NCBI GenBank assembly: GCA_002433025.1
Contig: DJGZ01000063.1
Coordinates: 78,884-142,883 of the forward strand
Direction: 5' to 3'
DNA length: 64,000 nucleotides
Source: Bacteroidales bacterium UBA5833
GTDB taxonomy: Bacteria > Bacteroidota > Bacteroidia > Bacteroidales > Lentimicrobiaceae
Both the position numbers and the translations under genes were made by a program. Of this stretch, positions 18,292-27,927 are shown one piece after another (position 1 is the first letter of the stretch; each line of letters begins with the position of its first letter). A model generated the notes under the pieces. That model was not told where the DNA came from, ran no database searches, and saw nothing but the letters and a program-made list of their open reading frames with translations.

Positions 18292-19468
18292 TTTCCGAAT
18301 GCAATCCTTTTGACAACGGGCTCCTGGCTGCTTCAGCTGCCAGTTGAAGATAACGGGCTGCCCTTTCGCGGGCGGTCCCGAATTCAGGCAATTTGCGCTT
18401 TCCGTAGGCGACCATCCTTGCCTGAAGCACAGGATCATGATACAACAATAAAATTTTCTCTGCAATATCTCTGGCATCCAACGGATTGAAATACACTGCC
18501 GCTTCACCGCACACATTACGGGCAAAGGAAAGATCGGAGGTAAGTATAGGTAAGCCCATTTTCATTGCTTCGGGATAAGAAGCAGAAAAACAGTCGAGCA
18601 GCGAAGGCAGAAACATAAAATCGCATTGCCTGTACAGATGGGGACAATCCTCCACATTGATGCGATCGGTAAAATGAACGGATTTCCTGTTTGATGGCTG
18701 CAGGCCATCGAATTGCTCTTTCCTGATGGTAAGAATAAATTTTACCCGCAGATCCGGCTCCAGAGCCTTCAATTCATCAATCACCCTGTTGATGATTTCC
18801 AGGTTTTTATAACGGTGGTTGGCTGAAATGGTAACCAGCCTCAGTTCCCCCTTCAGCCGTTCAGGCAGCTTAATTCTGTCGGACCACTGGGCCGGATGAT
18901 TATAAATATTACTATATGTGTTGTGAACCTGAAAGATGCGCTTCTCATCAATTTTAAAAATGCTGATAAGGCGTTGCCGCACTTCTTCTGTTTCCACGAC
19001 AAGATAATCCACATAGCGGGTAAAAAGCCATTCTTTCACAAGATTGACGAAATTACGCTTTAATAATTCAACCTTACTGATCACATTGAAGTAGGGCGAA
19101 TCCCGGTAAACAAAGAAAGGGATGGCAAAACCCGCGATATGGGGGGCAGAAGGTTTCCAGAAAGTTGGCCCGAAAACAGTAAAAACCACATCCGGCTTGA
19201 TCACACGTTCCAGCAGCTTCAGTCTGCTCAGCCGGCGATAGCTTAACCAGCGCTTCTTCAGCCCCCCCGGCTCTCCTGAAAAAGCCAGAAAAGAATAAAA
19301 ACTGAAGTTATCTGGGAAACCCTTGCCGGAAATCTGGCTTTCAACCTCGGCTGATAAAAAAATATGGTACTCGTTGCCGGGGAAATATACCAACTCATTG
19401 ATAAATGAGATGGCCACCTGCAACATCCCCCCCACATGAACATTCGATGCATTAATGATGAGTTTCAT
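18269..19468 (-). CDS. Glycosyltransferase family 4 (GT-B)
   Basis: A 399-residue GT-B glycosyltransferase. The N-terminal Rossmann half opens MKLIINASNVHVGGMLQVAI, with the acceptor-side glycine pair. The donor half begins near RLVTISANHRYKNLEIINRV and ends with LPSLLDCFSASYPEAMKMGL, in which SASYPEAM is the acidic GT4 donor motif (variant of EGFGLPxLE). It stands alone on the minus strand, away from the 1-8 kb cluster, and probably decorates a surface glycan. Substrates are unknown. Confidence 0.88.
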   Translation of the reverse strand: MKLIINASNVHVGGMLQVAISFINELVYFPGNEYHIFLSAEVESQISGKGFPDNFSFYSFLAFSGEPGGLKKRWLSYRRLSRLKLLERVIKPDVVFTVFGPTFWKPSAPHIAGFAIPFFVYRDSPYFNVISKVELLKRNFVNLVKEWLFTRYVDYLVVETEEVRQRLISIFKIDEKRIFQVHNTYSNIYNHPAQWSDRIKLPERLKGELRLVTISANHRYKNLEIINRVIDELKALEPDLRVKFILTIRKEQFDGLQPSNRKSVHFTDRINVEDCPHLYRQCDFMFLPSLLDCFSASYPEAMKMGLPILTSDLSFARNVCGEAAVYFNPLDARDIAEKILLLYHDPVLQARMVAYGKRKLPEFGTARERAARYLQLAAEAARSPLSKGLHSEIKEPVLS

Positions 19469-19946
19469 GTTGATCTGATAACTTAATTTTAACTAATCAG
19501 CGGGGTTTGAATATTTTACTTTTAGCTATAACCTTAATGATTGAGCAATCATATTCAAGCATTAAAACTAAAAATACCGGGTTTAATATGCCGAACCCGG
19601 ATTCCCAAAATTTTGGCCTCTATAAAGATATGAAATATATAAGTATTTGGTGCAGGCAATCCCAACGAAATGATAAAATAAATCATTTTGCCCGGGGAAA
19701 TTATTATAATTTGACCGGAATGCTTTATGGGTGCTGGTTACAGAAGATTGTAACAGCATACAACTTGCTTTTAAATATTTAGCCACTATTCAGTGTACTG
19801 AACCTGCCGAAGCGGCACAAAGGTACCATGTTCACCAAAACCTGTTTTTCTCATTTAGTTATTCTTAGTGGCTTTGTGGCAAATTCTTTCTTCATTTTAT
19901 CCGGACAATGGTGAAAATAAATAACTCAGGTCAAAATAAAAAGGTT
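19469..19946. other. 478-base intergenic stretch without a convincing gene
   Basis: AT-rich upstream region of the minus-strand glycosyltransferase. A 91-codon plus-strand frame (19507-19782) has no family resemblance and unusual composition, so I do not call it. CACAAAG at 19816-19822 and CTTTGTG at 19872-19878 form an inverted pair like the CACAGAG-type element at 34.7 kb. Confidence 0.5.
19816..19878. repeat. CACAAAG/CTTTGTG inverted-repeat remnant
   Basis: GGCACAAAGG on the left and GGCTTTGTGG on the right face each other across about 50 bases. This resembles short intergenic elements common in Bacteroidota genomes, but only one copy is visible here. Confidence 0.3.
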
Positions 19947-20726
19947 TCACCTGAATAGGACTCCGGCCTTCAGGGTAATCCTGTTATAATGGGTAACTGT
20001 TTTTCTGCTGTAATTACCGCTCCGGTCATAGCCGGGGGATGTCCGCGACAATTCCTGATAGCGGTATCCAATGCCTATCAGAAAGGCACTTCTTTCCCCG
20101 ACAGAAATCTTTAATCCTGCCTCCGGATTAAGAAGCACTCCCCCGTAATTCCTTCCCTGACTCCCATTCTGGTATGAGTCCGGATTCTTTGAAAGGGGAA
20201 ACGCATAACCACTCCTCAACGACAGGTAAGGGGTCAAAACATCCGGCTTCATGAAAAATAATAATTCTGCAAAAACAGGCAAAACACTCCATCCGAAGTA
20301 TTCATATCCCAGTCCGGCCCCTGTAAAAAAATTTTGATTCCAATGATACCCATTGACCATGGTCATGGAGAGATATGGGACAAAGCCGTCAGCTCCCTCG
20401 CCAAAAAGCAGGGAGCCACTGCTCAGATTATAATAGCCGTTGCGTTTATCGGATGACCGCTGGCAGAAGCCCAGAATATTGACACTATCCACCTCCCCTA
20501 TGGAAAATAGCCAGGATCCGCAATCATTATCTATTCTGACCCCCCGGAGGCTATCGCAATAAATCAGGTTTCCGGTAAGCACTGATCCCGATTTCAGGAA
20601 AATAACATCCTGCCTCCTGTTCTGGGCCGAAGCGCCACCCGGCAATAACAACCCAGCATACAAGCATATAAATGTAACCCTGCAGATACGATTGAGATCA
20701 GACATCAGGCATTTTTTAAGGAACAT
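19947..20726 (-). CDS. Outer-membrane beta-barrel-like protein of ECF cassette 1
   Basis: A 259-residue protein with a signal peptide (cleavage about ASAQ, residue 35). A short N-terminal beta domain follows (IFLKSGSVLTGNLIYCDS, reminiscent of SH3-like sequences in surface proteins). A C-terminal region of alternating amphipathic strands then ends NRITLKAGVLFR, a C-terminal Phe-Arg typical of outer-membrane barrels. Its ATG overlaps the end of the LVIVD gene by 11 bases, and an alternative ATG at 20705 would remove the overlap. It is the last gene of the sigma/anti-sigma cassette. The function is not known. Confidence 0.7.
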   Translation of the reverse strand: MFLKKCLMSDLNRICRVTFICLYAGLLLPGGASAQNRRQDVIFLKSGSVLTGNLIYCDSLRGVRIDNDCGSWLFSIGEVDSVNILGFCQRSSDKRNGYYNLSSGSLLFGEGADGFVPYLSMTMVNGYHWNQNFFTGAGLGYEYFGWSVLPVFAELLFFMKPDVLTPYLSLRSGYAFPLSKNPDSYQNGSQGRNYGGVLLNPEAGLKISVGERSAFLIGIGYRYQELSRTSPGYDRSGNYSRKTVTHYNRITLKAGVLFR

Positions 20727-22008
20727 ACACCGGAATATGACTGATAAGAACGAGGTTGTTCAGGTCGGAATAGTTATACTGATATAATCCACCGGAGCCG
20801 ATAAGCATCAGCAGTCCATTGTAAGGTATAACATCATAGGTTCTAATATCCGGGAAATGGGCCAGCTGGTTCAGGTGAATATTCATGGGGTCTGTGGCAT
20901 CGTATACCTTCAGCCCTGCATCCCCGTCACAGATAAACAGAATGTGATTATCTATTCCAAGCCCGTGAGGATTGAACATGGGATAAGATTTTACAAGAAA
21001 GGGATGCGCGAGCGAAGAAATATCCACCACATCAAGCTGGTTGGTAAATCCGTTGCACTGCGTGCCGGAACGGAGGGTAACATAAGCATAGTTCCCTTCT
21101 ATAACGACCGGATCACACGAATTAATATGCTCAAAAACGGAAACAAAAGCCGGCGCGGCAGGATTGGAAAGGCTATACACCATCATCCCTGTGGTTGTCC
21201 CGAGAAACAGATGATTGTTATATGGAAAAATGGTCTCTACCTGCCTGTCGAGTAAAATTTCAGGATTCATGGTAATGCCAGGTGTGGGATTGATGCTGAA
21301 CACTTTCAGGGAACTGTTGTGAACCGCGTAAAGGAAATTGTTATTCAGCGTAAACCTGGCCATGGAACCTGCCAGCCCTGTGCCGGAAGAAGCTATGGCA
21401 ACCTCATTGGACCCCAGGGTAGGAACGCCCATGTTATCAAAATACAGCGTCTCATTGCGATAGGTGTTCCCTTTTTCCACCAATTCGGTAACCTCTTTGG
21501 TCTCCCAACCAACTACAATCCCTTTTTCCCAGTCAAGGCCATACACAGGGTAGGTGTAATCAAAAACAGGCAGTACATTCGGAAAGGCATCTTCAACCCG
21601 GTCGATCTCCACCGGATTCATCGGATCCGAAATATCAATTGCTACCAGATCAATGAAACTGTCTGCATAAAGGATGTTTCCCTTTATAGCGATATCATAG
21701 TTTCCCGGAATTTCAAGGAATGTGGAAATCACAGGATTAGCCGGATCGCTGTTGTCCACTACATGCACCCCTTTGCTTATCTCGTTAATAAACAAATAAT
21801 TATCCTTAAAATAGATTTTACCCGGTTGTTCCATCTGCCGGGGATCCGATCGCTTTACCGACGCGCGGAACTCATCAAAGCCCATATATACGGGTACATT
21901 GGCGGTGTAAGTAACTTCCTCAAAAGTTTTATCCTGACAAGCATTAAATAACACTGACGCAGGCAGAATTAAAAGTACAGCAGACAGAATGAATTTCAGC
22001 GTTTTCAT
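20716..22008 (-). CDS. LVIVD-repeat lipoprotein
   Basis: A 430-residue predicted surface or periplasmic lipoprotein. The signal sequence MKTLKFILSAVLLILPASVL ends in a lipobox-like LFNAC (Cys near residue 24). The body consists of repeats of the LVIVD/beta-propeller type. Units such as GVHVVDNSDPANPVIST, LVAIDISDPMNPVEI, VVDISSLAHPFLV and LKVYDATDPMNIHL recur every 40-50 residues. Such propellers bind partners at the cell surface, and no enzymatic motif is seen. A longer frame reaches 22074, but ATG 22008 gives the proper signal peptide. It lies between the barrel protein and the anti-sigma fusion. Confidence 0.82.
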   Translation of the reverse strand: MKTLKFILSAVLLILPASVLFNACQDKTFEEVTYTANVPVYMGFDEFRASVKRSDPRQMEQPGKIYFKDNYLFINEISKGVHVVDNSDPANPVISTFLEIPGNYDIAIKGNILYADSFIDLVAIDISDPMNPVEIDRVEDAFPNVLPVFDYTYPVYGLDWEKGIVVGWETKEVTELVEKGNTYRNETLYFDNMGVPTLGSNEVAIASSGTGLAGSMARFTLNNNFLYAVHNSSLKVFSINPTPGITMNPEILLDRQVETIFPYNNHLFLGTTTGMMVYSLSNPAAPAFVSVFEHINSCDPVVIEGNYAYVTLRSGTQCNGFTNQLDVVDISSLAHPFLVKSYPMFNPHGLGIDNHILFICDGDAGLKVYDATDPMNIHLNQLAHFPDIRTYDVIPYNGLLMLIGSGGLYQYNYSDLNNLVLISHIPVYVP

Positions 22009-22085
22009 GATTCCGGAATTTTGAATTTCTGTTAATAGATGCCCCTTCGGCGCCATGGTTGCATCCGCAGGCAAGATAAAACCGG

Positions 22086-23363
22086 TTAACGGATTTTAAT
22101 GCGGATTCCTGCTTGAAATGAAGGCCAGGCAATCCTTGCACTCCTGATATTATATGGCTGTGATTTGTTCATAAAAAAGCATTGCATACCAGCCATTCCG
22201 TAGATCGACATTGTCCCTGAGAATTTCAGTTCCCCTCCCAGACCGGTAAGCGATGAAATCTGGAAACCGCTGATGCTTTCATGCCTGTTTGCTGATTCAT
22301 TCAGAAGTCCTGAATGGTAAGTCGAGGATGTAACGCGGCTTGAAATGCCTTTTTCAAAAATAAAGGATTGCGATGCAAAAAATCCGGCACGTCGTCCGTC
22401 AATTACATTAAACCGCAAGCCAAGCGGCACGCCGAGATAGGTGAGTTCATTCCGGTATTCGCGGTAAGCCGAGTTTAGCTCGGTAGTTCTGATCAGGTAG
22501 CCCAGCCGTGAATATACCAGTCCGCTTTCTGCAGCCCATCTCCGCGCGAACGGTTTACTTATAATCAGCCCAAGGATAAACGGTGCCTGATGCTCAGTAC
22601 TTTCTACTTCATCAAAATAGGATGTTTCTGCAGCCAGTCCGGAGGAAACGGCATCAAGGCTGTAATTGCCCCTGTTCGATTCCAGTGAATAATCCTGCTG
22701 CGTGAGCTCTATCGCGGGATTTGTACCGTATTGCAGGGCCAGTAACCAGCCATTGTCCGGAACATTTTCGTTTGACGGCGCCTGAGGTAAGTTATTTTCC
22801 TTTATCACAGGAGTATTCCCGGCGATAACCGGCACTACTTCGGCGATTTCTGTTTCCGCTGCATAAACTGCTTCATCACCCTGAATTTCGGAAAGCGTTT
22901 CCGGCCTGTCATGCACCAGAGCGGCATCGGCCTCCCGGATTACTTCGGCAGCCAATGTTTCAGCTGTCAATGCAGCTTGCTGAGGCAGAGGTGCGGAAAT
23001 CCGCTTTTTCCCTGAATACTGCATGGCAATCCGGACCTGAGTAATAGCGGGCTCTGCATCTGACAAGCTACCATCCGTCGCTTTACCCGAAGAACCCGAA
23101 AGAGAATCTTCCGGATTGGAAACCAGATTCTGTTCTGAAAGCATGACATTTCCGGAATGCGGCACCGGAACGATCAGTTTGTAACCGATGCCGATCAACA
23201 GCAACAGGGTGGCAGCAACCAGGGTATGTCTCAAAAGAATAAACCGCCTGCGGCGATGCATGCCCGCACGGATGCGATCCCACATGAGTTCAGGCGGTGC
23301 GGCTTCAAACTGCGACAGCTGTCTGCCCGCCTGCTCTCTCAGATTATCCTTTATTCTTTTCAT
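22086..23363 (-). CDS. Anti-sigma-like N-terminus and TM helix fused to a beta-barrel domain
   Basis: A 425-residue protein with an unusual order of parts. It has a cytoplasmic N-terminus (1-40) resembling the short anti-sigma segments of Bacteroidota (PPELMWDRIRAGMHRRRR), one TM helix (LVAATLLLLIGIGYKLIV, about 48-65) and a long low-complexity linker rich in Ala/Glu (70-230). The C-terminal domain (about 250-425) consists of amphipathic beta-strands of the PorT/outer-membrane barrel type (LGLIISKPFARRWAAESGLV, YLGVPLGLRFNV, MSIYGMAGMQCFF, ending AGIRIKIR). It starts 13 bases after the ECF sigma gene, so it probably controls that factor while contacting the envelope. The function is inferred. 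Confidence 0.75.
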   Translation of the reverse strand: MKRIKDNLREQAGRQLSQFEAAPPELMWDRIRAGMHRRRRFILLRHTLVAATLLLLIGIGYKLIVPVPHSGNVMLSEQNLVSNPEDSLSGSSGKATDGSLSDAEPAITQVRIAMQYSGKKRISAPLPQQAALTAETLAAEVIREADAALVHDRPETLSEIQGDEAVYAAETEIAEVVPVIAGNTPVIKENNLPQAPSNENVPDNGWLLALQYGTNPAIELTQQDYSLESNRGNYSLDAVSSGLAAETSYFDEVESTEHQAPFILGLIISKPFARRWAAESGLVYSRLGYLIRTTELNSAYREYRNELTYLGVPLGLRFNVIDGRRAGFFASQSFIFEKGISSRVTSSTYHSGLLNESANRHESISGFQISSLTGLGGELKFSGTMSIYGMAGMQCFFMNKSQPYNIRSARIAWPSFQAGIRIKIR

Positions 23364-23376
23364 TTTGGCAATATAT

Positions 23377-23901
23377 TTAACTTTTTAAGCGCTGCTGCAG
23401 CCAGGCCCTTGCCCTAGCATACTGCGATTTGGATGTTCCTTCGCTGATTCCGAGCAATTGCCCGATTTCTTTATGTGAATGGTTTTCAACGGCATAAAGA
23501 TTAAACACAGCCCTGAATCCTGCCGGCATTTCCTGTATCAGCCTGACCAGCACATCAGTATCAGGAATATCTTCCACATCTTCCACCTGATCGCTTACCT
23601 GAAGGTCGTCGTCCAATGGCGAAGCATAACGGAAAACGTCCTTCTTCCTGAGTATTTCGAGCGAGGTATTTACCATAATCCTTCGCATCCAGCCCTCGAA
23701 AGAACCTTCCATCCTGAAGCTTTTCAGGCGGGTAAAAACCCTGATAAACCCTTCCTGCAAGAAATCCTCAGCCATCCCCTGATCGGCGGCATAACGAAGA
23801 CATACCCCGAACATCTTCCGGGCATACGTATTATACAAGCGCTTCTGGGCATGCACATCGCCTTTGAGGCAATCCTTCAGGAGTTGCTGTTCATCCATCA
23901 A
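23377..23901 (-). CDS. ECF RNA polymerase sigma factor (cassette 1)
   Basis: A 174-residue ECF sigma-70 factor. Region 2 (RLYNTYARKMFGVCLRYAADQGMAEDFLQEGFIRVFTRL, about 20-60) contacts core polymerase and the -10 element. Region 4 (about 115-170) shows HKEIGQLLGISEGTSKSQYARAR, the helix-turn-helix for the -35 element. It is the first gene of a four-gene run (sigma, anti-sigma/barrel fusion, LVIVD lipoprotein, barrel protein). No TAnnTTTG match was found in front, which would fit autoregulation through its own promoter type. Target genes are unknown. Confidence 0.93.
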   Translation of the reverse strand: MMDEQQLLKDCLKGDVHAQKRLYNTYARKMFGVCLRYAADQGMAEDFLQEGFIRVFTRLKSFRMEGSFEGWMRRIMVNTSLEILRKKDVFRYASPLDDDLQVSDQVEDVEDIPDTDVLVRLIQEMPAGFRAVFNLYAVENHSHKEIGQLLGISEGTSKSQYARARAWLQQRLKS

Positions 23902-24121
23902 TTGTTCAGAAGCGCTGTTAAGTCCGGATCAAATCTGAGATGCATCATACACGCAATGGTTGCATGCTAAATTAGTTAAATGTTTGCAATCTGCCCGGCC
24001 GCAGAAGTCATCAACCTTCGCATGGCAGTATGATTGACTGACAAAATAATCAGATTCAAACCCGATCGTCCAAAACATCAATAAAGTTTGAACCTTTCAA
24101 TCAGCCGACATAATAATCACC

Positions 24122-24129
24122 TAAATTTG
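24122..24129 (+). promoter_or_regulatory. -7 element TAAATTTG upstream of cinA
   Basis: Exact TAnnTTTG match 71 bases before the cinA ATG at 24201. No -33 element at normal spacing. Confidence 0.4.
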
Positions 24130-24200
24130 CCGCTGTCATTACAGAACCGGAGTTTTATTCCGGTTTTACGGTGAACCGGCAATCATTATATACCCAATCC

Positions 24201-25436
24201 ATGAATGCAGAAATCATTACCATAGGCGACGAACTGCTTATCGGGCAGGTTGTTGACACCAATTCCGCATGGATGGCGGAACAGCTGAACCTTATCGGAA
24301 TCAGGGTAGTGCAGATCACGAGCATATCTGACCAGCGGAAGCACATTCTTACCACGCTGAAAGAAGCTTCATCGCGTGCTGACATCATTCTTATTTCGGG
24401 AGGCCTGGGCCCAACGCGCGATGATATCACGAAAACCACCCTTTGCGAATACTTTAACACAAAACCGGTGTTCAACCAGGATGCTTATGAGAATATCGTC
24501 CGGCTTTTCGGTTCACGCGGATTCGTGATCACTCCGCTTAACTGCGCCCAGGCGGAAGTACCGGAAAGCTGCACCCCGCTGCTGAATGTTAACGGCACAG
24601 CTCCCGGCATGTGGTTTGAAAAAGATGGAATCATCTATGTTTCAATGCCCGGCGTGCCATTTGAGATGAAAGGCCTGATGACTACCCATGTGCTGCCGCG
24701 GCTTTCGAAACTCAGCTCAACAGGCATCGTGCACCGGACAATCCTGACGCAGGGAGTTGGAGAATCATTCCTTGCTGCTAAGATTGAAGACTGGGAAACC
24801 GCGCTGCCTGATTATATCAAGCTGGCTTACCTTCCGCAACCAGGTATCGTAAGGCTCAGGCTGACAGCTTCAGGCCCTGACAGGACACTGCTTGAAAAAG
24901 AAATAAATGAAAGGGTAACAAAACTATACGGCCTGATCCCGGAATATATTTTTGGCGAAGGCGACGAAACGCTTGAAATGGTCGTAAGCAAGCTTTTGAA
25001 AGCCCATGGCTTCACCCTCGCCACTGCCGAAAGCTGTACGGGAGGTTACATTGCCCACCTGATTACCAGCATCCCCGGAAGTTCCGCGTTTTTCAAGGGC
25101 TCGGTAGTTGCTTATGCCAATGAGATCAAGGAACATCTGCTTGGTGTAACACCCGACACCCTTGCCAGGTATGGAGCCGTCAGCCAGGAAACGGTTTTTG
25201 AAATGGCCGCCGGTATCATCCGGCATCTTAAAGTTGACTGTGCCGTCGCTGTTTCAGGAATCGCCGGCCCTGACGGAGGGACACCCGACAAACAGGTAGG
25301 AACTACATGGATTTCAGTACTTTCGCCAAAAGGCGCTGAAACAAAAATGTTTACATTCGGTGAGCACCGGGGCCGCAATATCAGAAGGGCAGCCCTGGCA
25401 GCATTGGATATGCTGAGAAAACAACTCAGTATCTGA
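24201..25436 (+). CDS. cinA: CinA family protein (NMN deamidase / competence-damage)
   Basis: Two-domain CinA of 411 residues. The N-terminal MoCF-like domain (1-170) has GDELLIGQVVDTNSAWM and ISGGLGPTRDDITK, and in characterised CinA it carries ADP-ribose pyrophosphatase activity. The C-terminal CinA/PncC domain (about 255-410) has TAESCTGGYIAHLITS and VSGIAGPDGGTPDKQVGT, the nicotinamide-mononucleotide deamidase used in NAD salvage. ATG 24201 gives the standard MNAEIITIGDELL start, although an ATG 30 bases upstream is also in frame. It is monocistronic and divergent from the sigma factor. The functions are known from the family and are not shown here. Confidence 0.94.
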   Translation: MNAEIITIGDELLIGQVVDTNSAWMAEQLNLIGIRVVQITSISDQRKHILTTLKEASSRADIILISGGLGPTRDDITKTTLCEYFNTKPVFNQDAYENIVRLFGSRGFVITPLNCAQAEVPESCTPLLNVNGTAPGMWFEKDGIIYVSMPGVPFEMKGLMTTHVLPRLSKLSSTGIVHRTILTQGVGESFLAAKIEDWETALPDYIKLAYLPQPGIVRLRLTASGPDRTLLEKEINERVTKLYGLIPEYIFGEGDETLEMVVSKLLKAHGFTLATAESCTGGYIAHLITSIPGSSAFFKGSVVAYANEIKEHLLGVTPDTLARYGAVSQETVFEMAAGIIRHLKVDCAVAVSGIAGPDGGTPDKQVGTTWISVLSPKGAETKMFTFGEHRGRNIRRAALAALDMLRKQLSI

Positions 25437-25627
25437 TTACCCAAAACCGGCCGCGCAAATTATGAAAAATCCTGTTTAAGATTGCATATCTTATTTCTTT
25501 TCAACCTGTTGTCATCGATAAGGACACAGAACAATCAACCATCTGGTTTATAAAATAATTTAATAACTATACAGGTAGATTGAAATAATTTTATTATTTC
25601 CGGGCATCCATTTCAATTTGTAAAGAA

Positions 25628-25635
25628 TAGTTTTG
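25628..25635 (+). promoter_or_regulatory. -7 element TAGTTTTG upstream of Omp28-like gene
   Basis: TAnnTTTG match 39 bases before the ATG at 25675, in a 238-base AT-rich intergenic region that otherwise holds nothing recognisable. Confidence 0.45.
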
Positions 25636-25674
25636 CACATTTGTTGCCACGATAAACATCCTAAACCCTAATCC

Positions 25675-27777
25675 ATGAGAAAAATTTTTGCCCTTGCCTT
25701 ATTGGCCTTATTTGGCATATTCAACCTCTCCGCACAGATGTTGGTCAGCACGGACCCTATGCCCAGAAATGCCATTCTTGAAGAATTTACAGGCATTCAT
25801 TGCACTTATTGTCCTGATGGACATGCCATTGCACAGTCTATACTCGATAATAATCCCGGAAGGGCCTTTGTGATAGCCCTCCATCAGGGTTCATTTGCAT
25901 CGCCTTCGGCGGGGGAGCCGGATTACCGCACAGCGTTCGGAGATGCGATTGCCGGGCAGACCGGGCTTACCGGATATCCTTCCGGAACTGTTAACCGGCA
26001 TGTTTTCAGCGGGAGCAATACCGCACTCAACCGCGGTGCCTGGGCCGGCGCCTGTGATCAGATCATGCAGGAAATTTCACCTGTAAATATCGGAATTTCA
26101 TCGGAGTACGAAGCGTCCACCAGGCTGCTGACAGTGAACATTGAATTATACTACACTTCCAATTCTGCATCTCCGAGTAACTTTATCAACATCGCCCTTA
26201 TTCAGGACAGCATCTACGGGCCACAAACCGGAGGAGGAGCAGGCAGCAATTACCGCCATATGCATATGCTGCGCCACCTGATCACCGGTCAATGGGGGGA
26301 TGAGGTCACCACCACAAGTGCCGGAACCCTCATAAACCGGACCTACACATACAATGTACCTGATGCCTATAACAATATTCCGGCGATTGTCGGAAACATG
26401 AAGGTTGTTGCTTTTGTGACTGAAGCTCACCAGGAGGTTATTACCGGTGATGAAGTCGATGCAATCGGAGGAACGAACCTTTATATCGGAAATATTACAT
26501 CATCCGAACCTTATATACAGCGGGGTTATATGAATTCCGAAAGCAATTTCAGCATTGAAGCAAACAGCAATATTGAAGGAAGTCATGCTTTTGAATTCAG
26601 GCTCGAAGCCGAGAATGCCCAGAATGACTGGCAGGTTTCATACCTGATTGACGGGGAAGAATATACCGCAACAACCGTCGTCAACCTTACAAAGGGCACA
26701 CCAAAACCGGTAATAGTAAGGATTATCCCCGGAGAGACACCCGGATTCCCTGGATATGTATTGAAAATGAAATCTGTGGACAATCCTTCTGCACCTGAAA
26801 AGCAATACAGGGTAATGCTGATTTCGGGTGTTAGCGACCTGCTTGTTAACGGAACGGGTGGTCCTGAAACCACCCTCCATCAGGATGCGTACATCGACGG
26901 GTTCATCGCCGCAGGCATCACAGGTTATGCTGTTACAAACGCCAATGCGATGCGTGATATGATCAACGCAAATGCCCATCAGGATGTTTTCACCTGCTGG
27001 CTCAACATTGCCTGGACCTTCCCTGCCCTGACCGACAGCCAGGCTGAAGCCGTAATGGATTTCATGGATGCCGGACACAATGTTTTCATTGCGGGACAGG
27101 ACATCGGCTGGGACATTATGAGCGGGCAAGACGGGTCGAACGGCACTCCGGTAACTCAGAACTTTTACACCAACTATTTGAACGCCATCTATATATCCGA
27201 TGGATCAAGCACGAATAACAAGCTGACTGCCAATACCGCTGATCCGGTTTTCGGTGGGGTTGCCCAGAGCAACATTGTGGATGTTTATGGCGGCAATATG
27301 TATCCCGATGAAATCAATGCCGGACCTGGCGCCGATATTATTTTCAATTACACGACCACAGCCAAACATGCGGCGATTAAATATGAGGCATTGAATTACC
27401 GCTCGGTTTATTTTGGCATTGGCCTTGAAATGGTTAGTAATGCGGATATAAGAAACGAAATTATCAGCCTGAGCCGGCAATGGCTATCAGATGAAATGGT
27501 TGGAGTGGAGTACACGCAGGCCATTCAAACCCTGATGAATGAGCAGAACTTTCCCAATCCCGCTTATGACCACACCTGGATAAAAACCAATGAAGCGGCA
27601 AAAGGCGGAATCATTGAAATATATAACATGAATGGCAGCAGGGTGATCAGTCAGGCTACCGGCAACTCCCTGCTGAACCGCATCGACCTGAGCGGGCTGC
27701 CAGCCGGACTTTACACCTACAGGATCATTGCCGGAAACAAGACTTCCGGAACAAGGAAACTTGCTGTAATCCGGTAA
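25675..27777 (+). CDS. Omp28-related thioredoxin-fold secreted protein with T9SS domain
   Basis: A 700-residue exported protein. After the signal peptide (to about LSAQ, residue 21) comes an Omp28-like thioredoxin-fold domain (about 30-265). It contains a CxxC at Cys43-Cys46 in FTGIHCTYCPDG and the cis-Pro segment TGYPSGTVNRH. A central beta-rich region follows, with a Rossmann-like stretch near 400-610. A C-terminal T9SS type A sorting domain (about 620-700) shows NFPNPAYDHTWI and LPAGLYTYRIIAG. The CxxC suggests thiol-disulfide exchange at the surface, but the substrate is unknown. A strong terminator follows. Confidence 0.88.
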   Translation: MRKIFALALLALFGIFNLSAQMLVSTDPMPRNAILEEFTGIHCTYCPDGHAIAQSILDNNPGRAFVIALHQGSFASPSAGEPDYRTAFGDAIAGQTGLTGYPSGTVNRHVFSGSNTALNRGAWAGACDQIMQEISPVNIGISSEYEASTRLLTVNIELYYTSNSASPSNFINIALIQDSIYGPQTGGGAGSNYRHMHMLRHLITGQWGDEVTTTSAGTLINRTYTYNVPDAYNNIPAIVGNMKVVAFVTEAHQEVITGDEVDAIGGTNLYIGNITSSEPYIQRGYMNSESNFSIEANSNIEGSHAFEFRLEAENAQNDWQVSYLIDGEEYTATTVVNLTKGTPKPVIVRIIPGETPGFPGYVLKMKSVDNPSAPEKQYRVMLISGVSDLLVNGTGGPETTLHQDAYIDGFIAAGITGYAVTNANAMRDMINANAHQDVFTCWLNIAWTFPALTDSQAEAVMDFMDAGHNVFIAGQDIGWDIMSGQDGSNGTPVTQNFYTNYLNAIYISDGSSTNNKLTANTADPVFGGVAQSNIVDVYGGNMYPDEINAGPGADIIFNYTTTAKHAAIKYEALNYRSVYFGIGLEMVSNADIRNEIISLSRQWLSDEMVGVEYTQAIQTLMNEQNFPNPAYDHTWIKTNEAAKGGIIEIYNMNGSRVISQATGNSLLNRIDLSGLPAGLYTYRIIAGNKTSGTRKLAVIR

Positions 27778-27826
27778 GGATCAACCTTGCAGAAACCGGC
27801 TCTGACCTATTTCTGAATCAGGAATA

Positions 27827-27873
27827 AAACCCGTTATCCCGGGGATACCCAAATCTCCGGATAACGGGTTTTT
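27827..27873 (+). terminator. Rho-independent terminator after the Omp28-like gene
   Basis: AAACCCGTTATCC (27827-27839) pairs perfectly with GGATAACGGGTTT (27859-27871) across a 19-base loop and runs into T residues. It lies 50 bases after the stop at 27777. Confidence 0.88.
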
Positions 27874-27927
27874 GCTTTCAGGCAATTCATCCACTTAACT
27901 CACTTACCTGAACTGTGTAAACATGTA

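Noticed and set aside
19507..19782. 91-codon plus-strand frame
   Set aside because: Composition is unlike neighbouring proteins, no domain is seen, and the frame lies in a repeat-like intergenic region.
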